Assembly: GCF_050908995.1 (NCBI RefSeq)
Contig: NC_135129.1
Span: 1,736,001 to 1,800,000 of the forward strand
Length of the DNA stretch: 64,000 bases
Direction: 5' to 3'
Origin: Andrena cerasifolii
Taxonomy: Eukaryota > Arthropoda > Insecta > Hymenoptera > Andrenidae
The position numbers and the translations under genes were made by a program. Numbering within the stretch: position 1 is the first letter of the stretch; the number at the start of each line of letters is the position of its first letter. The notes beneath the pieces were generated by a model. The model searched no databases. It was not told the DNA's origin and saw nothing but the letters and a program-made list of their open reading frames with translations. Below, one piece after another: positions 11,550 to 21,908 of this stretch.

Positions 11550-12384
11550 GAGGAAGTGCAGTATATTTGGAATACCAATTTGTTTAAGACGAGTAAAAAA
11601 TTACGGAAGCGAGTGGGAACAAATAAAATTGCATAATATCATAAGGAAACTAATAAACTTTTTTATTTCAAACTCTCATTAATAATAAAAAAGAAAAACT
11701 AACTGAAACTTTAGCCTAAATGAAAAATGATAGTAAGTATCGATTTCGTTAAGGTGCAGGTAATTTCGAATACCGGTACTACAATTTACCTTCACTTTAT
11801 AAACTTAAAAAACCATGTAGATAATAAAATTATTTGTTCTTATGATGTAATCAGGCTCAAAAATCACAATGTAGGAAGAATCTTAGGTAAGTACCTATAA
11901 ATGGACAGCGCTGGCCGAAACCGACGCGGCGGTAGCTGGTACGCGTGAAACAAAAGCATCGGCAAGCTTTGGACTATTCCAAATTACATTCACCTTCGGT
12001 GTTCCGAATTATCAACATGGTATTGAAACCTAAAATTTCATGTCACACTTTGTATTCTCGAAATTATCGCAAAACTGACACGGAACCATAGAAGGAACAT
12101 GCAAATAAGTAGATTAAGTGTTTAACTCTAAAGTTTTGACATCTTTTAACTATGGTTGAAACGATTGAATACTTCTATCTGAAAAAGTTTTGCAGATTGA
12201 CGCTTTCTTATTCTGCAGATTAAGTCGAAAATGTCAAAATGGCGGTTCATCCACAAATGTCATTAGTTAACAGGTCATTAGCCCCTATTATCTACGGTGT
12301 TACAAATTAAATAGCGTTAGTAGTTTATTAGATACTTCGGTATTCCAAATTACCAACAGCGTTTCAAATATGCTGCACTTCCTC
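11550..12384. mobile_element. TA-target DNA transposon remnant with subterminal repeats (element D)
   Basis: The ends are GAGGAAGTGCAGTATATTTG (left, preceded by TA) and the complement of GGAGGAAGTGCAGCATATTT (right). The right TA appears mutated to CA. The word TTGGAATACC or its complement GGTATTCCAAATTA recurs near both ends and inside (about 11571, 11764, 11979, 12340), the same design as the pogo-like elements elsewhere in the window. No transposase fragment was recognised, so assignment to that group is by architecture only. Confidence 0.6.
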
Positions 12385-12667
12385 CATATATATCACTAAA
12401 ATTTTTGCTGTACATTGTAAGTAAACTATTTAATAAACAAAATGTCTAAAAAAACCCTTGACAGTTGCAAAAACATACTCTCTGATCAGTAAGAGAACTT
12501 ACACATTTATTTTCACGAAAACTCACAATACTAACAGCTTTCACATAAAACACATATTTTTGAATCGTCAATTTTTATTGCAGAAATTATTCCAACCAAT
12601 TATTTATGCACACAGACTTGACAGAATGATTTATTTCACGAACTGATAAAAAATGAATGCCTGATCA

Positions 12668-13277
12668 AGAACTAAGGTCGTGTTCAGATATATTGGCCGG
12701 TGAGTTCGGTTTCGCGAGGAAAATCAGCCACCACCACCTGACGATCGTGGATTGTCAGTTGGAGTTGCTGGCCCCCGAAAGGTATGGTGGGGTATCGGGA
12801 ACGCTGCTCGACTCCGCCTGAACGAAGGCGCGTGGCTGTTGTTTATTCTTAGCGCAGTAGTTACGAAGATATGCGTAGCCCAATACGAGCTGAAGCTATC
12901 GAGAAAGAATCAATGTTCTGACCAATAAAACTCCTGATTTTTTTCGGACCTAACGCACACCTATTCTGATGTATGTATTTCTACGTTAAGAACTCGGTTT
13001 GGCCTACACGTTATGAGCATGGCGCTATCCCCACCACTTCTGACTCGCTCTTGTTCTGCGAAGGCGCGGGCGAGATGGAAGGAGAGCAAGAAAGAAACGA
13101 GAAAGTGGTGGGGATGCTTCGCTGCGTGTCACGTACCTCACGGGCACCGAACCCCCACCGCGCGACGAGCAGGACTAGCGAGAGAGAGTGAGAACGTATC
13201 TAAAAGGAGCGATGTGGTGGGAGAATACCCCTCACGAAATTCACCGGCCAATATTTCTGAACAAGACCTTAGTTCCT
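12668..13277. mobile_element. Palindromic MITE, about 610 bp
   Basis: The left end AGAACTAAGGTC, TGTTCAGA and ATATTGGCCGGTGA is mirrored at 13236-13277. The terminal repeat is about 45 bp, with extra inverted words inside (CCCCACCA and TGGTGGGG near 12785-12790, 13030 and 13108-13115). The interior is GC-rich. No coding relic and no clean target duplication were seen. Confidence 0.75.
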
Positions 13278-13429
13278 TAACGGTACTCCATCTTACCTGC
13301 CACTAATTTCAATTTCCAACCACTAGATATCTGAATTCGAACTTCTATAATCCGCCAATAATCACTGCCACAAGTTCCCCCGGTCCCTGCACCGTTAAAG
13401 AATCACCCTAGATCCGGCGCTTACTTTTT

Positions 13430-14300
13430 TATTTACCATTATCGATTCGTCTGTCGTTTACATGCCCGCCTTTCCCCGCAGCTTCTTACGCTCGCAATCG
13501 AAGCGAAAACCGTTTCGGCTGATCATTTCCTTTGTCTCCGTTCCGCTTTTTTCCGGCCCCCACCCGCGATCCGTTCCGCCGCTTTCGCACCCCCCCTCCA
13601 GCGGAAAGTACGGCGCGGGGTAAAAGTTCTCCCTGCCGTTGTTATGTCCAATTGAAAGTAGATCACTGCGCGGTGAGCGTAAACAATATTAAAGGCGCGC
13701 GTTATGAAGGGAAACGTGAATGTATGATACGCAATATCGCGGTGATAAAACCGAATGCCGCGACGCGAGACACGGTGGCCCAGCAAACGGGCTGATTTCA
13801 CGGGGCACCGAGCGCTTTAACGTGCCGGCGCTTGATACTCGTCGCTGAACAGTGATTAAGTGGACGCATCGGGGCATCTCGCCGGCGCGATTATTATAAA
13901 ATTTTTACCAAGCGATTCGCTAGCTGGGCACACTTCAGACAGCGGTAGGGTACTTTTTCAGTCCGGCCTCCGCACACCCCCTTTGAGACGGAACGGCGGT
14001 GTTTCCGTAAAAAAGTATGACTTTAATTAAAGCATGGAGGGATTTCGCGTGACTTATTTGTTCGCGAGGCTCCGCTGTCTTTTCTGCCCGGGGGAAACAA
14101 AGGAAGCCACTTATGCGAGGACAAACTGTGCCCTTCGTTTTCAGCGCAGAATTAAGCGATGTGTCGTAGTGAGTGGGTGGGAACCGGACAAATACAGTGC
14201 TGGATTAACCAATGGGCAAAATAAGGACGTGCTTAGGGCATCGGGAGCACCATAGAAATTTTCTGAATTTTTAAATATCTAAGGTTTGTTAGAAACACTT
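13430..14300. other. GC-rich non-coding region
   Basis: CG-dense sequence (13480-13640, 13750-13890, 14040-14200) with overlapping open frames on both strands. None resembles a known domain or has convincing flanking splice signals. It could be regulatory or 5' transcribed sequence; function not determinable from sequence alone. Confidence 0.3.
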
Positions 14301-14386
14301 TTTAGTGAAATTAGCGGAAGTGCCTAAGAAATCGTACGTTGCGTTGAAGTGATCACCCTGTCTAAGGAAGCCTCAAACTCTTTTAA

Positions 14387-15316
14387 CCACTCAACGACCG
14401 ACCCCTGAAACGAAAAACTGACCGTCAGGCCCGGGCATAGACATATATAGACGGAGCGTAAGCTGAGGGGGGGTGTAAGATTCGCGGTAAGGGGAGCGAT
14501 ACAGGCAAATCGGGTAACGCAATGGATATGCATGCCGAATGCTTCCGAAGCTAACCCGACGTGCCTGTATCTGACTTCTGCCTTTTCCCCTCCAAACCTA
14601 CCGTTCCCCTCGCCGAAAGTCCCAGTTTCTGCTCCGTCTATATATGTCTATGAGCCCGGGCTCTCGGAACGAAAACGTCACTTTGCTACCTGAGGCCTCG
14701 GCACTGAAACAGCACTGTATAGTGCCTCTACGAGCTATAGTGACTTAGGTGTGAGGTCACTCAGTGGGGTCTTAATCGCCAAACGTGCCCCCTACTACCT
14801 CTTGCAGGACTGTGTTTAGGGAAGACCAGGACAAAACCGGGGTCCAAAAGGGTAAAATCTCCAAAATTACCTGAAGCAGGCAGTGATTTTAATTTAAAAT
14901 AAGTTGTTAATATAAAATAATTTATATTGCAACTGTTCTAATGCTGTACATATACCTAACTACAATGGATTTGTATTTAATATGTGCTGAGAATGAGATC
15001 ATTTTTAATAGCCAGTAGCAAAGCTTAATTGATGTCTTTTAATAATGATAATCAATCTCCTTTTTATTTTATTAAAATCGAAATTGTAACACTTAATCTT
15101 TAGGGCCCCGGTTTTGTGTCCTGGTCTTCCCTAAACACAGTCCTGCAAGAGATCACGTTTAGCGGCCCATACCCAGCAGGATATCGGTTAAGACCCCGCG
15201 GAGTGGCCTCGCACCTAAGTCACTATAGCTCGTAGAGGCACTATACGAGATACGGAGATGAGCGACCAGTGGAAAACTTAGGGTCCGTATCAGATACTGA
15301 GGTGGTCGTTGAGGGG
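14387..15316. mobile_element. TTAA-target palindromic element (family T7), carrying an insertion
   Basis: TTAA (14383-14386) is followed by CCACTCAACGACC. The right end reads GGTCGTTGAGGGG before TTAA (15317-15320). Long inner arms also pair: the word AGTGCCTCTACGAGCTATAG and the word GCAGGACTGTGTTTAGGGAA occur in the left arm and inverted in the right arm (15115-15250), around an AT-rich loop at about 14870-15100. The left arm was interrupted by a 219-bp element (14435-14653). No coding sequence was recognised. Confidence 0.8.
14435..14653 (+). mobile_element. Small TIR element F, copy 1
   Basis: The terminal repeat is (T)CATAGACATATATAGACGGAG at both ends, with its first base mutated on the left. 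It is flanked by the 6-bp direct repeat GCCCGG (14429-14434 and 14654-14659). A second copy of nearly the same length, in opposite orientation, lies at 39898-40115 with a different 6-bp duplication, so the boundaries are firm. Interior words such as GATACAGGCAAATCGGGT pair with TAACCCGACGTGCCTGTATC. No coding sequence. Confidence 0.9.
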
Positions 15317-15320
15317 TTAA

Positions 15321-16022
15321 GGGGGGATTCTCGTCTAATAGCCCCAAAAGTAACTGATATTTATGATTTTTTTTTAAAAAACTGTTTGTCATGTTAGATT
15401 AAACTCTTCAGGGATATAAGAAGGCATCTTTCATCTTGCAGAAAATATTTTTTATGTCGTTCCTTATTATTCTTTAATAATTATTGTGGAATCTTGTCCA
15501 ACTCTTCGATGATGTAACTCCGGTTGGCGGGATGTGTAGCACCTATCACAGTAATCTGATTGCAACAAAGATAGAAGTTTCTTACAGTTAGATAGTTTAC
15601 GCTGGGATTGGTCCACTTTACAGAAAAAAAATGAAAAATATAAAGAATTATAGTCTTTCCTTAGACAAATTTTTCATATTATTCTTTATATCGACGAAAA
15701 AAGTATTACAAATAAAAACTAAAATTAAAATTTCAGGTCTAGTCCCAGAATTAAATATTTAAGTTTACGAAAAATTTTTTCTTTTTGCAATTAGATGACT
15801 GTGGCAGATGCTACACGTCCCGCCAACAGGAGTTATATCGTCGAAGAGGTTAACAAGATTCCACAATAATAGCTAATAAATAATAGGAAGGATCGACATA
15901 AAAAAAAATTCTACAAGTTTAAAGATGCCTCTTTGTATCCCAAAAGAGTTTAATGCAATATTAACAATGTTTTTTTAAAAAGAAATTCATGAATTTCGGG
16001 GGTTGTTACACGATAATACCCC
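15321..16022. mobile_element. TTAA-target palindromic MITE (family T3)
   Basis: TTAA (15317-15320) is followed by GGGGGGATTCTCGTCTAATA. The right end is GTTACACGATAATACCCC before TTAA (16023-16026). The arms pair over most of their length; for example CTCCGGTTGGCGGGATGTGT near 15520 and its inverted counterpart near 15810, and ATTGTGGAATCTTGT on both sides. A solo fragment of the same end (AAGGAGGATTCTCACGTAAC) lies near 40466. No transposase. Confidence 0.85.
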
Positions 16023-17673
16023 TTAAGTGCTTAGGGCCTCTAAGGGCCTTGAGACGGCCCTGGATAAGTGAGTTTAGGCGGCTGGATTGTTGCTGCTTTT
16101 GGGAGCGTGGATGTGAGTCTTTATCGTACGTAATTGACTGGTAGAGTGTCAGTCGGTTAGAAGTTATTGATTTTAATATTTTTGAACGGTGAAGGGCTAC
16201 CATAGGGAGATATCTTTAGATTTGCAGGCACTCGTTCCCTGTGTTTTCATAGAGCATCGTTCAAGTGCCATTCTTGTCTGACAAGACTGACAGTTGGAAA
16301 AGTGGGATTATGAAGAATGTGTCTTACTTGGCCCATTGATATGTTTTTACAGGATAGTCCACACACTAGTAGCTCTCGGCGGAAGCAAAATTATATTTTT
16401 ATGTCGAGTTTGTCATATTTTCTTAATTGGAAAATAACCGATAAGAATGTCATTTTAGACTTTTCAATTCAAACATTCGCCATTTTGCCAATTTTTGACA
16501 TAAATTATTTATTTTCGTCCCAACGATAACGACGAACATAGCGATTAAGAATCTTCTCCAGTTTTTTGTTTCTGTCCACCCTGAGAGGAACAATCATCTA
16601 CGCCAGCGAAACATGATTCTTAAACATGCGTTTATCGCGGGCGAGGTAAACACAACAAATAATTATTAAACATTGAATAACAAATATTTATTTTTGAAAA
16701 AAAAAGTAGCTAAATAAACTACAAAAAGAATCGTAACGTTAAACGTAATTATCGCTTCAAAAATAATTCATGAAAATTAATCAGCTTCGCAGTGTTCGCA
16801 GAGGAATAACCCCATCCATCTGCCATGTTTGTTTTTTCACTGTCACAAAAAATTCCTCAAATTAATTTGTCGAGCCGTTTTTGTACAAAAAATTCACAAA
16901 GAATTACCTATTTTTCGACCCAACAAGGCGCAAACACCCCTTTAGGGGTTTCGCCACCCTGAGACGCTCAAAACAGCACCAAATTAGACGAATTTTTTTA
17001 TCATACTATGACGCCGAAAATTATTTTTATATTTCTTGCGTTTAGCGCATGTATTAATGAATGTATTGTACAAATATTGTACAGAAATATTTCAAAATGG
17101 CCGAGTGTTGTATGTGTTGTCCTGCGAAGCTCCTCGAAATCCCTTTTTTCCAATTGGCTAGCAGCATACCCTGAACAATTTGTATTCGATTCACTTGAAA
17201 TTTTAATAGTATCCTCTATAATAGATTATCTACAGAAGTACATAGGGGTTTTACGATTCGTTAAAAACTTTTTTGCTCCAGGCAATTTTGGACACAATTT
17301 AAGCTTGAAATTTTATACAAATTTTTCGGCTAAAACTGATATTCTCTTCAAACGTCCACCATTTTCACAAAAATCAATATTTTGACAAATCGCTATATAC
17401 TTCAACAGTAAATGTCATGTAAATAATGAAAATTTTCAGTTTTTTGTCCTACATCAAAGTATACGAAAATTCTAATGCTAGTCTTTTCAAAAACTGTAAG
17501 AATGGAAGAGCAATAGCAAAGTTATTTCGTTTAAAAGAAGTTACACTGAAATCGTGAAGTGTGACATAAACTTTCTAACCGCCCTGGCATAATCCAAATA
17601 ATCCTCGAAATCACGAATTCTCTCCACTGTACACAAAATTTTGTCCGTAGTTACAGTCACTTTGCAATTACAA
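16023..17673. other. Non-coding stretch
   Basis: AT-rich. The longest frame (17008-17385, plus strand) encodes a Phe/Ile/Leu-rich sequence with no recognised motif and no supporting context; I treat it as chance. Confidence 0.4.
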
Positions 17674-17821
17674 TAGGGTAAGTCAGGAAGAGATGGTGAT
17701 ACGAGAGAGATGAGCAGTGACAGTATTTTTTAAAAGGAATCGCCTGGTGCCGCTACCTCCACGTGGGTACAAAGTGTCCATAGAAGAGCAATATTCTCAG
17801 TTCAAAGTGTTGGAACAGAAC

Positions 17822-19296
17822 TTAAAACATATGATTTCGACGCACTGTTTCGGTCAATTAAAAGAATAAAAGCTGATTTGCAAATATAAGAAGTATCATC
17901 TTCCGACGTTTCGGTCAATATTTAGAACTTTATCAAGGAAAGTTTGAATAACTAAATACTGCATATGCTTACATGTAACATGCTTGATAGAAGCGTGCGA
18001 CGTACGAGTCGGTGGAACAATGACTGAAAGTACGAGTCGGTTGAACAATGACTGAAAGTCATTGAAAGTCACTGAAAGTCGGTTGAACAATGACTGAAAG
18101 TCATTGAAAGTCACTGAAAGTCGGTTGAACAATGACTGAAAGTCATTGAAAGTCACTGAAAGTCGGTTGAACAATGACTGAAAGTCATTGAAAGTCACTG
18201 CAAGTCGGTTGAACAATGACTGAAAGTCACTGAAAGTCGGTTGAACAATGAGTGAAAGTCACTGAAAGTCGGTTGAACAATGACTGAAAGTCATTGAAAG
18301 TCACTGAAAGTCGGTTGAACAATGACTGACAGTCATTGAAAGTCACTGCAAGTCAGTTGAACAATGACTGAAAGTCACTGAAAGTCGGTTGAACAATGAG
18401 TGAAAGTCACTGAAAGTCGGTTGAACAATGACTGAAAGTCATTGAAAGTCACTGAAAGTCGGTTGAACAATGACTGAAAGTCATTGAAAGTCACTGCAAG
18501 TCGGTTGAACAATGACTGAAAGTCATTGAAAGTCACTGCAAGTCGGTTGAACAATGACTGAAAGTCACTGAAAGTCGGTTGAACAATGAGTGAAAGTCAC
18601 TGAAAGTCGGTTGAACAATGACTGAAAGTCATTGAAAGTCACTGAAAGTCGGTTGAACAATGACTGACAGTCATTGAAAGTCACTGCAAGTCAGTTGAAC
18701 AATGACTGAAAGTCACTGAAAGTCGGTTGAACAATGAGTGAAAGTCACTGAAAGTCGGTTGAACAATGACTGAAAGTCATTGAAAGTCACTGAAAGTCGG
18801 TTGAACAATGACTGAAAGTCATTGAAAGTCACTGCAAGTCGGTTGAACAATGACTGAAAGTCACTGAAAGTCGGTTGAACAATGAGTGAAAGTCACTGAA
18901 AGTCGGTTGAACAATGACTGAAAGTCATTGAAAGTCACTGAAAGTCGGTTGAACAATGAGTGAAAGTCACTGAAAGTCGGTTGAACAATGACTGAAAGTC
19001 ATTGAAAGTCACTGAAAGTCAGTCATTGTTCAACCGACTCGTACTTTCACTCATTGTTCAACCGACTCGTACGTCGCACGCTTCTATCAAGCATGTTACA
19101 TATAAGCATACGCAGTATTTAGTTATTCAAACTTTCCTTGATAAAGGTCTAAATATTGACCGAAACGACGGAAGATGATACTTCTTATATTTGCAAACTA
19201 GCTTTTATTCTTTTAATTGACCGAAACTGTGCGCCGAAATCATGTTTTAAATTTTTTAAAAAAAATTTACGGTCGAAATTCCAACTTCATTATTTA
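17822..19296. mobile_element. Long-inverted-repeat element enclosing a minisatellite; possible Penelope-like origin
   Basis: The arms of about 190 bp (17826-18015 and 19065-19244) are near-perfect inverted copies, carrying GGTCAATTAAAAGAATAAAA, GAAGTATCATCTTCCG, TTTATCAAGGAAAGTTTGAA and ATGCTTGATAGAAGCGTGCG. The centre is a 1-kb minisatellite. The 13-bp sequence GTTGGAACAGAAC flanks it directly (17809-17821 and 19297-19309). A direct repeat of that length is longer than a normal TIR-transposon duplication and closer to retroelements. Each arm contains a sequence resembling a hammerhead-ribozyme core, as in Penelope-like elements. A Foldback-type element is the main alternative. Confidence 0.6.
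18000..19040. repeat. Minisatellite of 42-bp and 32-bp units with 338-bp higher-order period
   Basis: The basic unit starts CGGTTGAACAATGACTGAAA. Long units (42 bp) include an extra TCATTGAAAG segment that short units (32 bp) lack. Variant bases (GACTGACAG, CTGCAAGTCAG, AATGAGTG) recur in fixed order: the GACAG variant lies at 18328 and again at 18666, a period of 338 bp equal to five long plus four short units. The last units (19021 on) are inverted. The array is open in one minus-strand frame only because unit lengths vary; no protein is inferred. Confidence 0.95.
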
Positions 19297-19699
19297 GTTG
19301 GAACAGAACGTTTTTAAAGGTTTGTATATCCACTGTGAAATTTAAGCTAGTGCTTCAAAATGTTTGGTCTATATTTTGGTCACCTTATTTGTGTTATTTA
19401 TGCTGAATATTTTTAGTTCTCAAGATATAATTTGGATAGTGTATTGTTTACAGTGTTTTTAACCGTAAACTATTCAGGGTTACGCTTGTTAGTCTAAGCG
19501 AAATGGGAATGGCCATCTTACCAGGGCGTTAAGGGAGAGATGGTCAATTTTTGTCCGGGAGAGATGGCCATAGTTCTATTCGATGTAATTTCAGATATTT
19601 TCAAGGTTGTTTTTGTAGGTATAGCCTAGAATGCTCCTAGCAGTGATCCCTGTTAATCTAATATAATTTGCGTCCTTCCGTCTCGGGCAGCCTCTCAGC

Positions 19700-20157
19700 A
19701 TTTTTGAGCATGATTACGGGCCTGTACTGCGTAGATTTAATTTTTTGACGATGCAGCAGAGATTAGTACTGGCGGATCTGTCCTTTCTGTTTAGGATTAT
19801 TAATGGGGACGTAAATTGTCCCCGGCTATTAGGGTTAATCAACTTCAGCGCTCTGTCCAGGCCTATACTCCGCTGTTTCGGGTCAAATTCTTCCGTACAA
19901 ATATCCGCCAGAGCGACCCTATCACTAGGGTTTGTGCGCGAGGAAGTGAGGTAGCCGACCGGATTAATTTCTTTGGTTCCTCGCTTGATGTATTCAGACG
20001 GTCGGTTATCTCATCTTTCGGTACACCCATGGCCTGGCGTTTCACGCGGTTTTTCGAAATTGTCTGTACACTATTTTATTAGTACATACTGTGTACTTTT
20101 TTGTTATGTTCTTATTGGGCTTGTCCCGTAAAATAAATAAATAATAATAATAATAAT
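19700..20157 (+). mobile_element. 5'-truncated LINE 3' end (Jockey/CR1-like reverse transcriptase C-terminus)
   Basis: Translation gives LADLSFLFRIINGDVNCPRL, then LGLINFSALSRP. After a frame shift of the sequence it gives PLFRVKFFRTNIRQSDPITR and INFFGSSLDVFRRS. This order of blocks is characteristic of the C-terminal region after the reverse-transcriptase core in Jockey/CR1/I-type LINEs, where Leu-rich 'DLxFLxKLxNG' and 'LxxINF' words precede a 'xxFFxSSLxxFRR' end. The tail is GGGCTTGTCCCGTAAAAT, then AAAT and AAT repeats to 20157. Frameshifts make it dead. It sits inside pogo-like element C. Confidence 0.75.
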
Positions 20158-20249
20158 ATGGTCTTTACTAATTTGAAACCGAACGTACACTTGAATCAAC
20201 CAAGCACCACGGGTCTTGCTGCTGAAGTTGATGAAAAACGTACGCCAAC

Positions 20250-20835
20250 TAGGGATGGGCGATGTTCATCGATGTTTACGAAATATCGATTATGGGGGAC
20301 CAAACATCGATGTTTCAATATCGATTATGGGGGACCAAACATCGATGTTTCAATATCGATTATGGGGGACCAAACATCGATGTTTCAATATCGATTATGG
20401 GGGACCAAACATCGATGTTTCAATATCGATAATGAACTGATCGATGTTTACGGAATATCGATTATAGGACTAAACATCGATAATGAACTACCGAAGATAA
20501 TATTCGCTTTTGTTAAGCTAATTTACGAACGCACCACGTAACACCACATCTTCAAGCTAATGCCAAAACAAAAAACAACAAAAATGAAACAAACAGAAAA
20601 TGTGGTAACTTTTTATCCGCTACTGTACATAATTGATATGTTTAAGTAGTTTGTTTCTTAAAAAAACATTTTTTAAATATTAATGTTGTTAATTTATTGT
20701 TCTATTTTGTTCATTTTACGCTTTGTTGTAAAATCGTCGATGATTTGAGTTCGATGATTATCGGTTATCGATATTTACCTATCGATGTCAACATCGATGC
20801 CAACATCGGTACTTTCTCAACATCGCCCATCCCTA
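20250..20835. mobile_element. hAT-superfamily MITE 1
   Basis: The ends are TAGGGATGGGCGATGTT and its exact complement AACATCGCCCATCCCTA. It is flanked by the perfect 8-bp duplication ACGCCAAC (20242-20249 and 20836-20843). TAGGG/CAGGG starts with 8-bp duplications define hAT elements. The left third is a tandem array containing ATCGAT words; the rest is AT-rich. No coding sequence. It interrupts the pogo-like transposase relic. Confidence 0.95.
20279..20440. repeat. 35-bp tandem repeat inside hAT MITE 1
   Basis: Four units of 35 bp (AATATCGATTATGGGGGACC then AAACATCGATGTTTC), identical or nearly so, followed by diverged partial units to about 20485. Each unit carries two ATCGAT palindromes, extending the word in the terminal repeat region. 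Confidence 0.95.
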
Positions 20836-21249
20836 ACGCCAACCCAAGTTTTGGAAGATATCGTTCCTGTGCCGCTCAAAAAGTACCCTACTCAGAATCG
20901 CGTCAAACAACCGGGACAATTATTAACGTCGCAAACACATATTAACACTCAAAAAAAAGAGTGACAGGGCAAAGGTGGAAAAAGTTAAAACAACAAAATT
21001 CCTCTAAGAAAATAAAATTTGGCAATAAATGTGATTTGTAGAAAATTATTTCGAAACGAAAAAATAAGAAGCCTGGCTAAGATGTAAGTTGTGTGGTTAT
21101 TGGGCCCATGAAAATTGTACAGCGTTTGGCTCTACGTGTCAAGCATGCGGATTAGACGACTCGCAGCAAAAACCCAAAGAAATTTTGAGCGGGCAAAAAT
21201 GAAAGTGGACTTCGGATACTCTGGGTGGAAAATGAAGTGAGGCGCTATA

Positions 21250-21590
21250 ACTGTTTAACAATATCAACATATATTCGACGACTAACAAAGTGAATACAAA
21301 TAGCTTGTAAAAATGAAAAGTCTAAAGAGCGCGAAGCGTTCGGGTACGAAATCCCGCAAGGTTCTGCCCTTTTTCGTCGGCGTTTGACGAACGCCCGAAA
21401 ATTAACGGACGGCGAAAACAAATTTCCCAGGCGCCCCAAGGTTGCGGAAGAGGACACGGTGCCCTTAGGATTTCACTGGGGCTCTGGCAATCGTCACTTT
21501 TATTGCCCTAGCCCCCAAGCTCGATCACCCGCAGTAGGGACTCGAGCAACCGACCGTTTTAGGCCTAGGAAATAAATAAAACTTTCTCCC
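21250..21590 (+). other. GC-rich segment with A-rich end, possibly a retroposed fragment
   Basis: This 340-bp block is richer in G+C than its surroundings and ends in GGAAATAAATAAAAC (about 21568). It could be the 3' end of another truncated LINE or SINE inserted near the right end of element C. No domain was recognised and no target duplication seen. Confidence 0.25.
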
Positions 21591-21908
21591 GGCCTACAGT
21601 CCGCTACAGGACGAAAACTAGAAAGGATCTGTGATTACTAGGTAAGGTCTACAACTTGTCACTCTTGTTAGCCTGAAAGGTACATACGACCATCTTTCCC
21701 GGACATTAAGGGAGAGATGTGCAATGACACTTTTTTGCATTTGTAAAATTTCTGTATTAAATAATAATTTTTCTTTTACTAATATTAACGGATATCTAGA
21801 CAAAGGATTGAAGTTTTGTTCTTCATCATTTTCGTTGGTTTATTTCAAATACGTTGGCTGTAGGAGGATCCAAAGGAAACCATGACCATCTCCCCCGGAC
21901 TTACCCTA

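Larger units (their letters stand above)
20158..21190 (+). pseudogene. Pogo-like transposase C-terminal fragment, interrupted by a hAT MITE
   Basis: Before the MITE the frame reads PSTTGLAAEVDEKRTPT, and it continues after it with QVLEDIVPVPLKKYPTQN, then KQPGQLLTSQTH. The first part joins the second across the 8-bp duplication, as expected if the MITE inserted into it. A 'P..DIxPxPK...R...GK...ILTS' segment is typical of the tail after the DDE domain in pogo/Tigger-type transposases. Further on, ICRKLFRNEK and, after frameshifts, AWLRCKLCGYWAHENC, TAFGSTCQACG form a Cys/His finger (21071-21150). The catalytic domain is missing; stops and frameshifts make it dead. Confidence 0.65.
17676..21906 (+). 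mobile_element. Pogo-like DNA transposon (element C) with four nested insertions
   Basis: The ends are TA-GGGTAAGTCAGGAAGAGATG (17674 on) and, at the right, CCATCTCCCCCGGACTTACCC-TA (complement, to 21908). The word GAGATGG(C/T)CAT recurs next to the ends and inside (about 19509, 19535, 19560, 21690, 21713, 21882). A transposase C-terminal relic on the plus strand ends at about 21190. The interior was invaded by an inverted-repeat element (17822-19296), a LINE 3' end (to 20157), a hAT MITE (20250-20835) and perhaps a GC-rich segment (21250-21590). Total span is 4.2 kb, of which only about 1.5 kb seems original. Confidence 0.75.

Noticed and set aside
13430..14300. Coding exons in the GC-rich block
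   Set aside because: Overlapping frames on both strands without splice signals or domains; GC-richness alone is not evidence.
17008..17385. 125-codon plus-strand frame
   Set aside because: AT-driven composition, no motif, no splice or conservation support.
17896..18216. Repeat protein with FNRLSVTFNDFQSL units on the minus strand
   Set aside because: It is open only because the first minisatellite units are 42 bp (a multiple of three); 32-bp units break the frame in the rest of the array, and no start context exists.
18000..19040. CRISPR-like array
   Set aside because: Repeats are directly tandem without unique spacers, and the DNA is eukaryotic.
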